Positions 32,186 to 41,313 of a DNA stretch of 64,000 nt are shown piece after piece; position 1 is the first letter of the stretch, and each line of letters begins with the position of its first letter. The notes under the pieces are model-generated. The model saw only the letters and a program-made list of their open reading frames with translations. It was not told where the DNA came from and ran no database searches. Source of the stretch: Aliiglaciecola lipolytica E3 (GTDB lineage Bacteria > Pseudomonadota > Gammaproteobacteria > Enterobacterales > Alteromonadaceae); contig NZ_BAEN01000068.1 in assembly GCF_000314975.1 (NCBI RefSeq), positions 1 to 64,000 on the forward strand. The letters are read 5' to 3'. Made by a program: the position numbers and the translations under genes.

Positions 32186-34183
32186 ATGGCATTTAGCGAA
32201 AACGTGGAAGTTATCCCACCACAATTTGGCGCTGACAGCACCGACATGCGTTCACAGCAAGAAGCCAAAAAACTGCAAAAACAAAAATGGTGGGTATTGA
32301 GTATCAGCTTTTTGGTGGTGTTTGTTGTCGCAATGATTTGGATTTGGTCACGCTCGCCTATTTATCAAAGCCAAGCAATTATACATTTCAGTTATGCCCA
32401 GCAGCTTAATAACGAGCAAACAGCTGTACCAGAAGAACAAATTACGCTGAATAATAAACGTCTTACCAGCAATCGTATTTTAGATTCGCTGAGCACCCAA
32501 CTTGCAAACGAATATTCACTTAATTTAAGTACCGAAGCGTTGGCCAAAATGGTCTCGACTGAAGAACACCTTGATAGCCGGATCATCAATTTATTCACCA
32601 CGGGTGAAAATAAAGATCATTTACAACCGGTGCTCGAGCAATGGCTTGCTTTGTATTTAGAAAGGTTACAAGAAGAAACTGACGAAAACACCGTTGAAGA
32701 TTTGTCTTTAGGGCAAGAAAAGCTCATAGCGTTGGAACAAAAAATTATCGAGCAACGGGAATTAGCTGAGCAATTCAGTGAAGAAAATAACATTATCTCG
32801 ATGGAGCGTGACGAAAACCGAGCGCTGTCGAAAATAAAAAGTATGGGGGCTGCATTAGACACAGCAGAGACCCAACAAGCCGAAGCTACCGCAACACTTG
32901 AAAGTGTTAAACAAAGTATCGCTCAAGGAGAGGCTGTCTATCATCCCGCTGATAAAGCGAGACTTGATGGGATCCGCAGTGCAATAAGAGATAGAAAAGC
33001 CGAATTACATGAATTGTCGCAAAGATACACACCGGAATACATGAATCTAGACCCAGATATTGTGAATAAAAAACGCAAAATCAAAGAGTTGGAGTCACGG
33101 TATGAAGCCATCACTGCTGAGAGTCAGCAGAATTTTGTTGAAGATTTGCAACGCACAGTGGTTGCTTCAGAACAAAAGCAAAAACAACTCGAGATGCAAC
33201 TAGATGAATTGGGCAAAGATGCGCAAGCATTTAATCAAAAATTGGAAGAATACAGCCGCTTAATGCGTTCATTGAGTCAACTGCAAGAACAAGCACAACA
33301 ACTCAAAGATCAATTGGTGGAAACCGAAGTTCAAAAGCCATTCCAAGCAAAAATTAATGTTCTGGAAGAACCTTTTGTGCCTACCTACCCCATCTCTCCA
33401 AATTATTGGCGAGATTCAGCTATCGCACTAGCTGCTGCTGTGTTGGTAAGCTTGTTTGCATTGCTGATATTTAGCTTTATACATCGTCAAAAAACGCCTG
33501 CACCAACAATGACAAGTTACAATGTGGTTCCTCCCTCTTTAGGACTCACATTAGAGCAACAAATGGCTGCGCAGCATGCGTTGGAGCAGCAAAAAAATGC
33601 GCAACTTGGTCATCAACAAACGCCACTTCAATTATCACAGACTGCGACTTCGACTCCTGCACGATTAATATCTGAGGCGGAGTGTCAAAGTTTATACAAG
33701 GTGGCCAATCGAGATGGCAAACTGGCAATGTCGTTGATACTAAACGGTGTGAGCCCTAGCGAATTGCTTGTTGTCACGATTCAGGATTTTGATTTGGAAA
33801 CCCAATCACTGGAGATCCCCGGCGAGTTTGCCAGAAGTGTCGCTGTCACTGAGGAGTGTGCTCAGATCGTCGAAAACTTAAGTGCTACTCAGCCGCCAGA
33901 AAGTAAATTGCTGGGATCTCGTTTAGATGAGCAACAACTCGATCAAATGATCATCAATATTGCCCATGATGCAGGGGTGGCATTTGCTGAACAGTTTTCT
34001 ATTGCAGCATTACGTCATACCTATTTGACGTTTTTAGTCGTACAAGGTGCACGACTGAATGATTTAGAGCGTGTGGCAGGGTTTGTGAGCCCTGCAGACT
34101 TGAGCTTGTACCGACAGGTAAACCGTCGCGGAGAGCCGTGTGACATAGAAGCGCTAAATCTGCAGTTTCCTCTCGCTGGCTAA
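32186..34183 (+). CDS. Wzz/GumC-type chain-length protein fused to a tyrosine-recombinase-like domain
   Basis: This 665-residue protein starts as a polysaccharide co-polymerase: span 1 at about residues 35-54, a long periplasmic coiled-coil (about 165-395), and a Pro-rich PISPNYW before span 2 (409-431). After a Gln-rich linker, residues 491-665 read like the catalytic domain of a tyrosine recombinase: GVSPSELLVVTIQDFDLE matches the GLRxSELL..W.DID motif, ALRHTYLTFLVVQGA matches box II with Arg610, and GFVSPADLSLYRQVN ends with Tyr642 at the nucleophile position. The first catalytic Arg is Ser523, and the His residues of the active site are Ala607 and Phe. It is probably a non-catalytic DNA-binding or structural module. 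Confidence 0.85.
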   Translation: MAFSENVEVIPPQFGADSTDMRSQQEAKKLQKQKWWVLSISFLVVFVVAMIWIWSRSPIYQSQAIIHFSYAQQLNNEQTAVPEEQITLNNKRLTSNRILDSLSTQLANEYSLNLSTEALAKMVSTEEHLDSRIINLFTTGENKDHLQPVLEQWLALYLERLQEETDENTVEDLSLGQEKLIALEQKIIEQRELAEQFSEENNIISMERDENRALSKIKSMGAALDTAETQQAEATATLESVKQSIAQGEAVYHPADKARLDGIRSAIRDRKAELHELSQRYTPEYMNLDPDIVNKKRKIKELESRYEAITAESQQNFVEDLQRTVVASEQKQKQLEMQLDELGKDAQAFNQKLEEYSRLMRSLSQLQEQAQQLKDQLVETEVQKPFQAKINVLEEPFVPTYPISPNYWRDSAIALAAAVLVSLFALLIFSFIHRQKTPAPTMTSYNVVPPSLGLTLEQQMAAQHALEQQKNAQLGHQQTPLQLSQTATSTPARLISEAECQSLYKVANRDGKLAMSLILNGVSPSELLVVTIQDFDLETQSLEIPGEFARSVAVTEECAQIVENLSATQPPESKLLGSRLDEQQLDQMIINIAHDAGVAFAEQFSIAALRHTYLTFLVVQGARLNDLERVAGFVSPADLSLYRQVNRRGEPCDIEALNLQFPLAG

Positions 34184-34184
34184 C

Positions 34185-34526
34185 GTGAATCATCAATACC
34201 AGCAACAGATTTGGCAAACCGTTTTACAAATTCCATGTGGCAAAGTAGCCAGTTATGGACAAATTGCCGATTTAGCAGGTTTACCTGGGCGAGCAAGATT
34301 AGTGGGTAAAGCGCTTGGTGTTGCACCTGAGGCACTAAAAGTGCCTTGGTATCGTGTGCTGCGCTCGGATGGAAAAATTGCCTTTGCCGCGCAAAGTGAG
34401 CAGGCTAAAAATCAAACAGCATTATTGCAGCAGGAAAATGTAGCGGTGTTCAATAACAGAGTTAAATTAACGTTATTTCAATGGCAACCTGACTTAGCAG
34501 ATTTGCTATTCAAATTAAATTACTAA
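34185..34526 (+). CDS. Alkyltransferase-like protein (ATL)
   Basis: This 113-residue protein has the MGMT C-terminal fold: IPCGKVASYGQIADLAGLPG (winged helix) and PWYRVLRSDGKIA, where the PCHR of active methyltransferases is PWYR. The missing Cys makes it an ATL protein, which recognises O6-alkylguanine and hands it to nucleotide excision repair. GTG start one base after the preceding gene's stop, so it is translationally coupled to the Wzz fusion gene. Confidence 0.92.
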   Translation: MNHQYQQQIWQTVLQIPCGKVASYGQIADLAGLPGRARLVGKALGVAPEALKVPWYRVLRSDGKIAFAAQSEQAKNQTALLQQENVAVFNNRVKLTLFQWQPDLADLLFKLNY

Positions 34527-34625
34527 ATACATGATTAATGTAACTATTATGTGAAATTTCTTGTGCAAAGTAACGGCTTAGTTTATGTTTGATAAATTAC
34601 AATTTTTCCACTGAGTTTTTGACGC

Positions 34626-35828
34626 GTGCTAAAAGAAATTTCAATCGATGAATTGAAGCCGGGTATGTATGTTCAAGGCATCGTTGAACAACGTGGCAAT
34701 ATGAAGATAAAAAGCCAAGGAAAGGTAACGAAACACGCGATTGTCGGACAGTTGCGAAAAAAAGGCATCATTCGACTTCTTATCGATCCTAGCAAAGAGT
34801 TTACTCCTGAGTTAGAGCAAGATCCCACTGATAGTGACGAGCTTGAAGCAACCCCTCCCCCAACAGAAACATCAAAAACGAATCAACACGTTACATTCGA
34901 TGCAGAAATTGCGGTTGCCAAAAAATTACATGACAAAGGAAAAGTGGTTCAAAATAGAATGCTCAAGTCTGTGGCAGATGGTTTGCCTATAGATTTAAAA
35001 ATGCCCAAAGAGTTTTCTGAACAACTGGTAGGTTCAATCGATAGAAATCCAAATGCGCTGATGTGTCTCACAAAAATCCGTGAAAAAGATAGCTATCTTT
35101 TAGAGCATTCACTCAATGTGGCAGTGTTACTCGCTCGGTTTGCTAAATTTATTGGCTTAAAAGAAGTGGAAGTGCAAGAGCTTGCGCTAGCGGGATTTTT
35201 GCATGACATTGGCAAAATAAAAATCCCAGATAGCATTTTGCATAAACCAGGTAGACTCACCGATCCCGAAATGAACATTATGCGTGATCACGTATTTTAT
35301 GGGATTCAAACATTGGAAGAGATGGGGTTACCTGAACACATTATAAAAACAATGGCTGAACACCACGAACGCTTAGACGGTTATGGTTATCCAGAAGGCT
35401 TGCGAGGTGAAGAGATTAGCCTGTATGGTCGCATGATTGCCATCGTTGATACCTATGATGCGATTACCGCTGACCGTTGTTATAAGCCCGGTATGCCATC
35501 ACAAAAAGCGCTTAAAATTTTACTGAACGATTCACCCGTGATGTACGATGAAGAGTTAGTGCAGAAATTTGTTAAATGTGTTGGTATTTATCCGGTTGGA
35601 AGTTTAGTTAAATTAAATAACGAACACATTGGCATGGTCGTTAGTCACAATGATAGTTCGCCGTTAAAGCCGGTTGTGAAAGTTTTCTATTCTGCTCGCA
35701 ATGAAAATTATCTGCCAATAAAACAAATCGACCTAACACAAAGTCAGATGAAGGTTGAAAAAGGTGTAATGCCTAGCGAGTTCAACATAGATTTCAATCG
35801 TTATTTCGAAGATAACATCGCAGTTTAA
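34626..35828 (+). CDS. HD-GYP cyclic-di-GMP phosphodiesterase with DUF3391 domain
   Basis: This 400-residue protein starts with a DUF3391 domain (ISIDELKPGMYVQGIVEQRG, about residues 4-110). The HD-GYP domain follows: LTKIREKDSYLLEHSLNVAV, GFLHDIGKIKIPDSIL with the HD pair, and HHERLDGYGYPEGL, the GYP-type motif. All metal ligands appear present, so it should hydrolyse c-di-GMP to pGpG or GMP. GTG start. It is downstream of a polysaccharide co-polymerase and ATL gene; c-di-GMP commonly controls exopolysaccharide, but a link here is inference. Confidence 0.94.
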   Translation: MLKEISIDELKPGMYVQGIVEQRGNMKIKSQGKVTKHAIVGQLRKKGIIRLLIDPSKEFTPELEQDPTDSDELEATPPPTETSKTNQHVTFDAEIAVAKKLHDKGKVVQNRMLKSVADGLPIDLKMPKEFSEQLVGSIDRNPNALMCLTKIREKDSYLLEHSLNVAVLLARFAKFIGLKEVEVQELALAGFLHDIGKIKIPDSILHKPGRLTDPEMNIMRDHVFYGIQTLEEMGLPEHIIKTMAEHHERLDGYGYPEGLRGEEISLYGRMIAIVDTYDAITADRCYKPGMPSQKALKILLNDSPVMYDEELVQKFVKCVGIYPVGSLVKLNNEHIGMVVSHNDSSPLKPVVKVFYSARNENYLPIKQIDLTQSQMKVEKGVMPSEFNIDFNRYFEDNIAV

Positions 35829-35876
35829 ACTGTCATTTTGTTTCTAGAATCTGGAGCAAAAGCCAAGATACCTACG

Positions 35877-36065
35877 CTATTTTCCTGAATGATATGCACA
35901 CCGTAAAATTTCTCGCATTTGATCATCAGTAATATGCGATGGACACAAGCCTTTATCTACCAACTCTTCTTTTACACACTCAACTGGTTTGTCGGCAATC
36001 TGCTCACTATGCTTTTTGATATAGCGCGTTAAGTTTTGCTGCAATTTTCGGGTTAAACAAGACAT
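35877..36065 (-). CDS. Small soluble protein of unknown function
   Basis: This 62-residue basic, helical protein (LTRKLQQNLTRYIKKHSEQI, then THITDDQMREILRCAYH-like C-terminal helix) is preceded by a strong AGGTGGAAGT ribosome-binding site, which supports coding. Its promoter region contains the perfect palindrome CTGTAC-N7-GTACAG at 36104-36122. It stands alone between the HD-GYP and hybrid kinase genes. Family not recognised. Confidence 0.65.
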   Translation of the reverse strand: MSCLTRKLQQNLTRYIKKHSEQIADKPVECVKEELVDKGLCPSHITDDQMREILRCAYHSGK

Positions 36066-36103
36066 ACTTCCACCTGATACTTCTAGGGTTACTAATCAAA
36101 CAA

Positions 36104-36122
36104 CTGTACTATTCTTGTACAG
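36104..36122 (-). promoter_or_regulatory. Palindrome CTGTAC-N7-GTACAG, candidate operator
   Basis: Perfect 6-bp arms with a 7-base spacer lie about 40 bp upstream of the minus-strand start codon at 36065. The arms resemble LexA half sites, but the spacing (CTGT-N11-ACAG) is three bases too long for a canonical gammaproteobacterial SOS box. Confidence 0.4.
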
Positions 36123-36310
36123 CATAAATCGAACCAAGTTTAAGAAATCTAATTAATACAAATAGTTAGTGATTGTTGGCATGCTATTGAAATGCACAGC
36201 TTGTCAAAATTGCTGACAGAAATGGTCAAAAATACATTTTCTTAAGTTGAAAGTTATCTCGCTCAACGCTGGTCATTTAATCAAGCGTTGCTTAATCATC
36301 AATAGGCTAA

Positions 36311-38929
36311 ATGTTGAAACCGAGTTTGCACAAGCGAAAGCATCTAATTTGGACTCCCCTGCAAATCAAAATATTTGTGTTGGTGGTGAGCCTATTTAGC
36401 ATGGTATTTGCGCTGACCTTACTGAGCATTTATACCGCTGCATATAACTTGGCTGAACGACAGTTTCTATCTCGTCTAAGTGTGGGACAAAATGTATTCC
36501 TGAATGAAATAGCGAATGCGAAATCTCAACTTGATTTAAATGTGGAAACGGTATCCAAAGACTGGGCGCTGCGCAGTGCCATTGGTCAAGGTGAAGATTC
36601 AGAGTCTATCCGCACAATCTTATTTAACTTTGGAAATCGAATTGATGCCGATGTGGCTTTGGTTCTAGATAAAAAGTTTATGTTGATTTCTCAATATGGA
36701 GGCCAAGACGGAGAAGTCGCTCAGGCGCTTGGGCATGAACTGAGTGATGACCAAAAGCAGCGGGCATGGATCACCATGATGGGGGAACAACCTTACCTAG
36801 TATCAGCTGAGCCTATTCGCGCACCTGGGGTTATTGGATGGCTGATTATGGGTAAAAAGCTCAATCTGAGCTTACTAGAGCGTATTAAAGGGCTAATTTC
36901 GCTGGATATTAATCTTAGCGTGGTGAGTTCAGATCAAGCGCTAGTGCCACTTTCTACTGCGCAAAACGACCACATGCTCAATACTGCTATTAAAAACGTC
37001 AGTTTAAGGTTGCCCGATGAAAATCGACCGATTGAATTTCAAACCCTAGACACCCATGAAACGGTACTTTTGCCGTTTATGCTATTTGAAGACAATCGTC
37101 GTCAATTTATCGTAGTGCTGCAGGACTCGATTCAAGCTTGGCTACAAACTTTGCGTGTATTTATGTTGGAACTTCTGCCATTTTTTGCTTTGGGTCTTTT
37201 GTTAGCTGTAATCGGTTCTTACTATATCGCGCGCAGTATCACCCGACCGGTTGGACGACTATTAGATGCTGCTAAACAAGTGGCCAGCGGGAAGTACAGC
37301 GAAAAAATTGAGGTATCCGAAAAAAGTGAATTAGGAGAGCTGGCGCTAGAGTTCGGCAATATGCAGTATGCCGTCATGGATCGCGAACAAAAAATTAAAG
37401 ATCAAGCTGAAGAAATACGCCAAACCAATAACGCTAAGTTTCAAATTGAAATTGTGCAAAAAGAACAGCAATTAGCCAAATCTGCAAATGAAGCTAAGCA
37501 CCGCTTTTTAGCCAATGTTAGTCATGAAATTCGTACACCGCTAAATTCAATCATTGGCTATACCCAAGTTTTGGACGACCCAGATGCCAGTGTTGAGGAT
37601 AAACATAAGGCGACTAGCGCAATCAATAGTAGTGGCCAATATCTATTAAACATCATCAACGATGTGCTGGATCTATCGAAAATTGAAGCGGGTAAAATTC
37701 ATTTGCAAAACATTGATACTTGCATGGTTAGCCTACTCAATGAAGTTAAAACCTATATGAGTCGCTTCGCCAATGAAAAAAATCTCGCATTTAACTCGCA
37801 GCTACATTACCCATTGCCACGTTTTTTTAATACTGATCCAACTAGACTCAAACAAATATTGCTGAATTTGTGTAATAACGCCATCAAGTTTACCGATGTC
37901 GGAAAAGTGGAGTTACAGGTTTATTTAGACCGCTATAAGCGCCGCTTTATTTTCGTGGTGTCTGATACCGGCGTGGGTATGAGTGAAGAGCAGCAGCTTC
38001 GCTTGTTTACGGCTTTTTCTCAGGGAAGTTCGGCAATTAATCGTAAGTATGGCGGCACAGGATTAGGGTTATACATCAGTAAGCAACTCATTGAAATAAT
38101 GGGAGGCCATATCAAAGTAACCTCGCAAGAAGGGCAAGGAAGTCAATTCGCGGTTTATTTACCATGGTCTGAAGCAAACAATACAGAAATGCTGACCAAT
38201 CCAGAGCAAGCACGTGAAATAGCGCTTCAACATCATCACAATGAATTGATAGTTCCAACCTTAACTGGTCATATATTGTGTGTAGATGACAACCAAGATA
38301 ACTTACAGCTGGTTGCTTATTTACTTAAAAAAACAGGTGTGAGTATAAGTTTAGCTAACAGTGGCGAGCATGCGCTCAGACTCGCTAAACAGCATAGGTT
38401 TGACTTAATCCTAATGGATATGCAAATGCCGGATATGGATGGTTTAGAAACCACCCGTAGCTTGATTTCATCGGGTGTAACATGCCCAATAATTATGTTA
38501 ACCGCAAATGTCGATAGTGAGAGTATTAAACAAGTGGAACGTGCTGGCGCAGCCGCACATTTTGGCAAGCCAATTAAAACAGCGCAATTTTATACCACAG
38601 TAAGTGAGTTTCTAAGCCAAGTATCTGAGGTGTCAGCAGATCAACAACCACGCGAAAATAGCCACGAATTTGAACGCTTGATTCAACAATACAAAGCTAG
38701 CTTTGATGACAAAATCAAAGATATTCAAGCTGCGCAAAAGCAACAGGACTGGCAACGATTACAGCAATTAATGCACAAGTTAAAAGGGTCTGCAGGCAGT
38801 TACGGCTTCGAAAATATAAGCGAATTAGCTAAACAAGCAGAAGACCTAATTGAGCATAAACAAAAGGATGCTGTCGTACTTCACTTAAAAACATTGATTG
38901 CGCAAATGATCCAAATCAGTCGAGATTGA
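36311..38929 (+). CDS. Hybrid sensor histidine kinase (HAMP-HisKA-HATPase-REC-Hpt)
   Basis: This 872-residue inner-membrane kinase has two spans (about residues 18-42 and 283-307) flanking a periplasmic Cache-like sensor. It continues with HAMP (308-360), a HisKA domain with LANVSHEIRTPLNSIIGY (phospho-His near 402), a HATPase domain (NLCNNAIKFTD, SDTGVGMSEEQQ, GGTGLGLYIS), a receiver (CVDDNQDN and LILMDMQMPDMDG, phospho-Asp near 703) and an Hpt domain (LMHKLKGSAGSYGFENI). It is a complete phosphorelay protein. No response regulator is adjacent, so the output partner and signal are unknown. Confidence 0.95.
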   Translation: MLKPSLHKRKHLIWTPLQIKIFVLVVSLFSMVFALTLLSIYTAAYNLAERQFLSRLSVGQNVFLNEIANAKSQLDLNVETVSKDWALRSAIGQGEDSESIRTILFNFGNRIDADVALVLDKKFMLISQYGGQDGEVAQALGHELSDDQKQRAWITMMGEQPYLVSAEPIRAPGVIGWLIMGKKLNLSLLERIKGLISLDINLSVVSSDQALVPLSTAQNDHMLNTAIKNVSLRLPDENRPIEFQTLDTHETVLLPFMLFEDNRRQFIVVLQDSIQAWLQTLRVFMLELLPFFALGLLLAVIGSYYIARSITRPVGRLLDAAKQVASGKYSEKIEVSEKSELGELALEFGNMQYAVMDREQKIKDQAEEIRQTNNAKFQIEIVQKEQQLAKSANEAKHRFLANVSHEIRTPLNSIIGYTQVLDDPDASVEDKHKATSAINSSGQYLLNIINDVLDLSKIEAGKIHLQNIDTCMVSLLNEVKTYMSRFANEKNLAFNSQLHYPLPRFFNTDPTRLKQILLNLCNNAIKFTDVGKVELQVYLDRYKRRFIFVVSDTGVGMSEEQQLRLFTAFSQGSSAINRKYGGTGLGLYISKQLIEIMGGHIKVTSQEGQGSQFAVYLPWSEANNTEMLTNPEQAREIALQHHHNELIVPTLTGHILCVDDNQDNLQLVAYLLKKTGVSISLANSGEHALRLAKQHRFDLILMDMQMPDMDGLETTRSLISSGVTCPIIMLTANVDSESIKQVERAGAAAHFGKPIKTAQFYTTVSEFLSQVSEVSADQQPRENSHEFERLIQQYKASFDDKIKDIQAAQKQQDWQRLQQLMHKLKGSAGSYGFENISELAKQAEDLIEHKQKDAVVLHLKTLIAQMIQISRD

Positions 38930-39028
38930 TGGACCTTTCAAGGATATTACGCTTAGTGAAAAACAATGTTAATCTGCTACCACTATCGTCAAGTCATAAG
39001 ACTTTTTACACTTTAGAAAGGACGCAAA

Positions 39029-39496
39029 TTGAAAAAGTTGGCTGTAATTCTGTTATCCACTTCGATGCTTTACGGTTGTAATAAACTGCTTACCATCGAT
39101 ACCCTATATGCTCATTGTAACGATAAAAAACAACGCTCTATTATAAACTACATGGTGCAATTTCAGGTCGTGAAAGATATCAGCACTGCCCAGCTTCTGG
39201 AGCTGTTTGATGGTGAAATTAGTCAAACCGAAAGTGTTGATCTTTGCCAATGTTTTGTCACTAAATTCAAACGGCAAAGCGTTGAAGTGCAAACTAAATC
39301 TATTGAAAATATGCGTAGAATAAACGAACAACTCAAGGATGAGTTGAGCTTATTTACAAAAAAAGGTGTGCTTGGCAGAATGACCTATCGACAAGAATAT
39401 CAGAGGATTGAGTCGCATTTTGAACAAATACCAGCAGTGCGCAGTCTTATTGCCCAAGCAAGTGAAAATAAGTTTCAACAGCAGAGATGCTTGTAA
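39029..39496 (+). CDS. Predicted lipoprotein
   Basis: This 155-residue protein starts at TTG 39029 after AAAGGACG. It has a lipobox (STSMLYGC, Cys near residue 17). Its mature part is helical, with conserved-looking Cys residues (YAHCNDKKQ, VDLCQCFVTKF, QQRCL). No family is recognised. It lies 100 bp after the hybrid kinase and is convergent with the GntR gene. Confidence 0.68.
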   Translation: MKKLAVILLSTSMLYGCNKLLTIDTLYAHCNDKKQRSIINYMVQFQVVKDISTAQLLELFDGEISQTESVDLCQCFVTKFKRQSVEVQTKSIENMRRINEQLKDELSLFTKKGVLGRMTYRQEYQRIESHFEQIPAVRSLIAQASENKFQQQRCL

Positions 39497-39561
39497 AGCC
39501 GAGTTGAAATTACTTACCAATAAGTATTGCCCAAAGCGTTTGTTTAGAGATGGTTAACGGG

Positions 39562-40467
39562 TTATTTCTCTAACCCATGCACACATCGTAATAGCGTGAT
39601 TTCTGCTGTTTCCAAATGTGTTGCTAAACTCATGATGGCCCCCGCATTATTGTGTGTAATTAAATTATTCAACAAATCAATGTGTTCGTTAATCGCAACG
39701 GTAAAACGTTCAAGTTCCCCTTTCTTATCCCATTGATAATGATAATGGCAAACAAAAGAAACAATATCGAAAAACTGTTGGGTAAATCGATTTTTAACAC
39801 TTTGTAAGATAATAAAATGTAACGCCCTGTCTAGATCAGGAAACTCCATGTAGCGATTTTCCATGTCGTTACTGACTTCTTGGTGTCTCACCAATAGTTC
39901 ACGCAATTCTTCCCACACTGGATGATCTTTAGGACGTTTTAAAAGTTCGCTAATGGCATGCATTTCAACCATTTTTCTAAAAGAGACCAGCTCGCGAGCA
40001 AAATCTTCATCGAACTTCACCATTTTCCAACGACCGCGAGGGATTTTTTCAATTAGCCCATTGTTCGAAAATTTGATCAGAAACTCTCGAACTGTAATTG
40101 TGGTGCAGCCCGAATTTTTGGCCAAACTCAGTTCAGAAAACCTGTCTCCAGGTAACAATTGTCCGGTATTAATTAAATTGAGAAAGTACTTTTCGATTTG
40201 AATATCTTTTGTGGAATCTTTGTCTTTTATGTCAAAAAAATCAGTATCTTTTGGATTACGCAATACAACCTTGTTAGGACCATCTCTTTTGACTATCCCC
40301 TGCTCTTCTAAATACTCAACGCAAGATCTAACCGTGGTGCGACTAATATTTAAAAGCTTAGTGAGCTCAATATCATTCGCCATAACACTCTCTCCCTCAG
40401 GAAGGTCGAGTATTAGCTTCAGCATACGGTTAATCGATTGTTTAAAGAGATAGGTTTTACTACTCAA
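39562..40467 (-). CDS. GntR-family regulator with two winged helices and an FCD domain
   Basis: This 301-residue protein has an N-terminal winged helix-turn-helix (DIELTKLLNISRTTVRSCVE and EQGIVKRDG, about residues 30-66). A second GntR winged helix follows (SELSLAKNSGCTTITVREFL, about 106-146). The all-helical FCD effector domain is C-terminal (about 155-295), with acidic and His residues typical of metal-dependent sugar-acid sensors. GntR/FadR regulators normally have one winged helix, so the duplication is unusual. It diverges from the UxaA-like genes at 41008 and probably controls them. Confidence 0.9.
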   Translation of the reverse strand: MSSKTYLFKQSINRMLKLILDLPEGESVMANDIELTKLLNISRTTVRSCVEYLEEQGIVKRDGPNKVVLRNPKDTDFFDIKDKDSTKDIQIEKYFLNLINTGQLLPGDRFSELSLAKNSGCTTITVREFLIKFSNNGLIEKIPRGRWKMVKFDEDFARELVSFRKMVEMHAISELLKRPKDHPVWEELRELLVRHQEVSNDMENRYMEFPDLDRALHFIILQSVKNRFTQQFFDIVSFVCHYHYQWDKKGELERFTVAINEHIDLLNNLITHNNAGAIMSLATHLETAEITLLRCVHGLEK

Positions 40468-41007
40468 ATCAGTTTCCTTGCAAATGATAAATTGTGGAAC
40501 GACAAATTTTTAAATTTTCTTGTATGTAATTTAACAGATGATAATCAGAGAAGTATATTTTTTTATATAAATTAATACCTCTGGCCTTGTTTCAATGACT
40601 TTTTTAACTGTGATAAAAGATTACCGACCTTGTTTTTTCTGTCATTTTGAATTTAACAAATCACCCTCAATCGTAAGGTTACCCATCAAAATAATTCAAC
40701 ACACCCAAGCACAAAAAGAGCAGCTAATCGAACACATCAAAACAACAAGGTTAATTTTGTTTGTTTTTATTTAAAAGTTCACGATTATTTTTGTTAATGC
40801 GACTAAAAATCAACGCTCAAATGTTCTATTAAATATAATAATACATAAATTTATTGACCAGTATCCTAATCAATGATTAAATTAAATTTGGCTGAAATAA
40901 AACTTACCAATTATGACATCGAGGTTTATTCAATAATTAGTAGGTATGTACCTTTTTCACATAATGAAGGGAGTAGGTTAGCTAAATAGTCTTATTGGGA
41001 AATTTAA
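40468..41007. promoter_or_regulatory. Divergent regulatory region between the gntR-type and uxaA-like genes
   Basis: This 540-bp AT-rich region contains no gene. It must hold both divergent promoters. AGGTA-TG-TACCT at 40942-40953, a perfect palindrome around two bases, is the best operator candidate near the uxaA-like promoter. Confidence 0.5.
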
Positions 41008-41313
41008 ATGGTAAATAAACACTTTGTTTTATTAAGCAACGAAGACAATGTTTTCGTTTGTTGCAAACAGTTACTTAAAGGCAGTTCGGTGTCGCTTGAA
41101 GACGTCGATGTGACTATGACTGCTGATATTACTGTTGGTCACAAAATTGCCAGACGAAAAATTAGCAAAGGTGAAAAAATCATTAAGTACGGCGTTTCGA
41201 TTGGCTCTGCAATTGAAGACATCAGTTTTGGTGAGCATATTCATATGCACAATATGAAGAGCGACTACATCGCCAGCCATACTCGCCAGAGTAAAGCTGG
41301 AGTGAAATCATGA
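41008..41313 (+). CDS. UxaA-family dehydratase small subunit (SAF domain)
   Basis: This 101-residue protein is the SAF/UxaA N-terminal module found as a separate subunit in split sugar-acid dehydratases and in sulfolactate sulfo-lyase (SuyA). Visible are VTMTADITVGHKIARRKISK, KYGVSIGSA and GEHIHMHNMKSDY, the substrate- and metal-binding segment. It overlaps the large-subunit start by 4 bp (ATGA). The reaction is a lyase acting on a 2-hydroxy-acid or sugar acid; the exact substrate (altronate, galactarate, lyxonate or sulfolactate) cannot be told. Confidence 0.88.
   Translation: MVNKHFVLLSNEDNVFVCCKQLLKGSSVSLEDVDVTMTADITVGHKIARRKISKGEKIIKYGVSIGSAIEDISFGEHIHMHNMKSDYIASHTRQSKAGVKS

Noticed and set aside
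36104-36122. LexA (SOS) box
   Set aside because: The arms CTGT and ACAG are separated by 11 bases instead of 8, so it is not a canonical LexA site.
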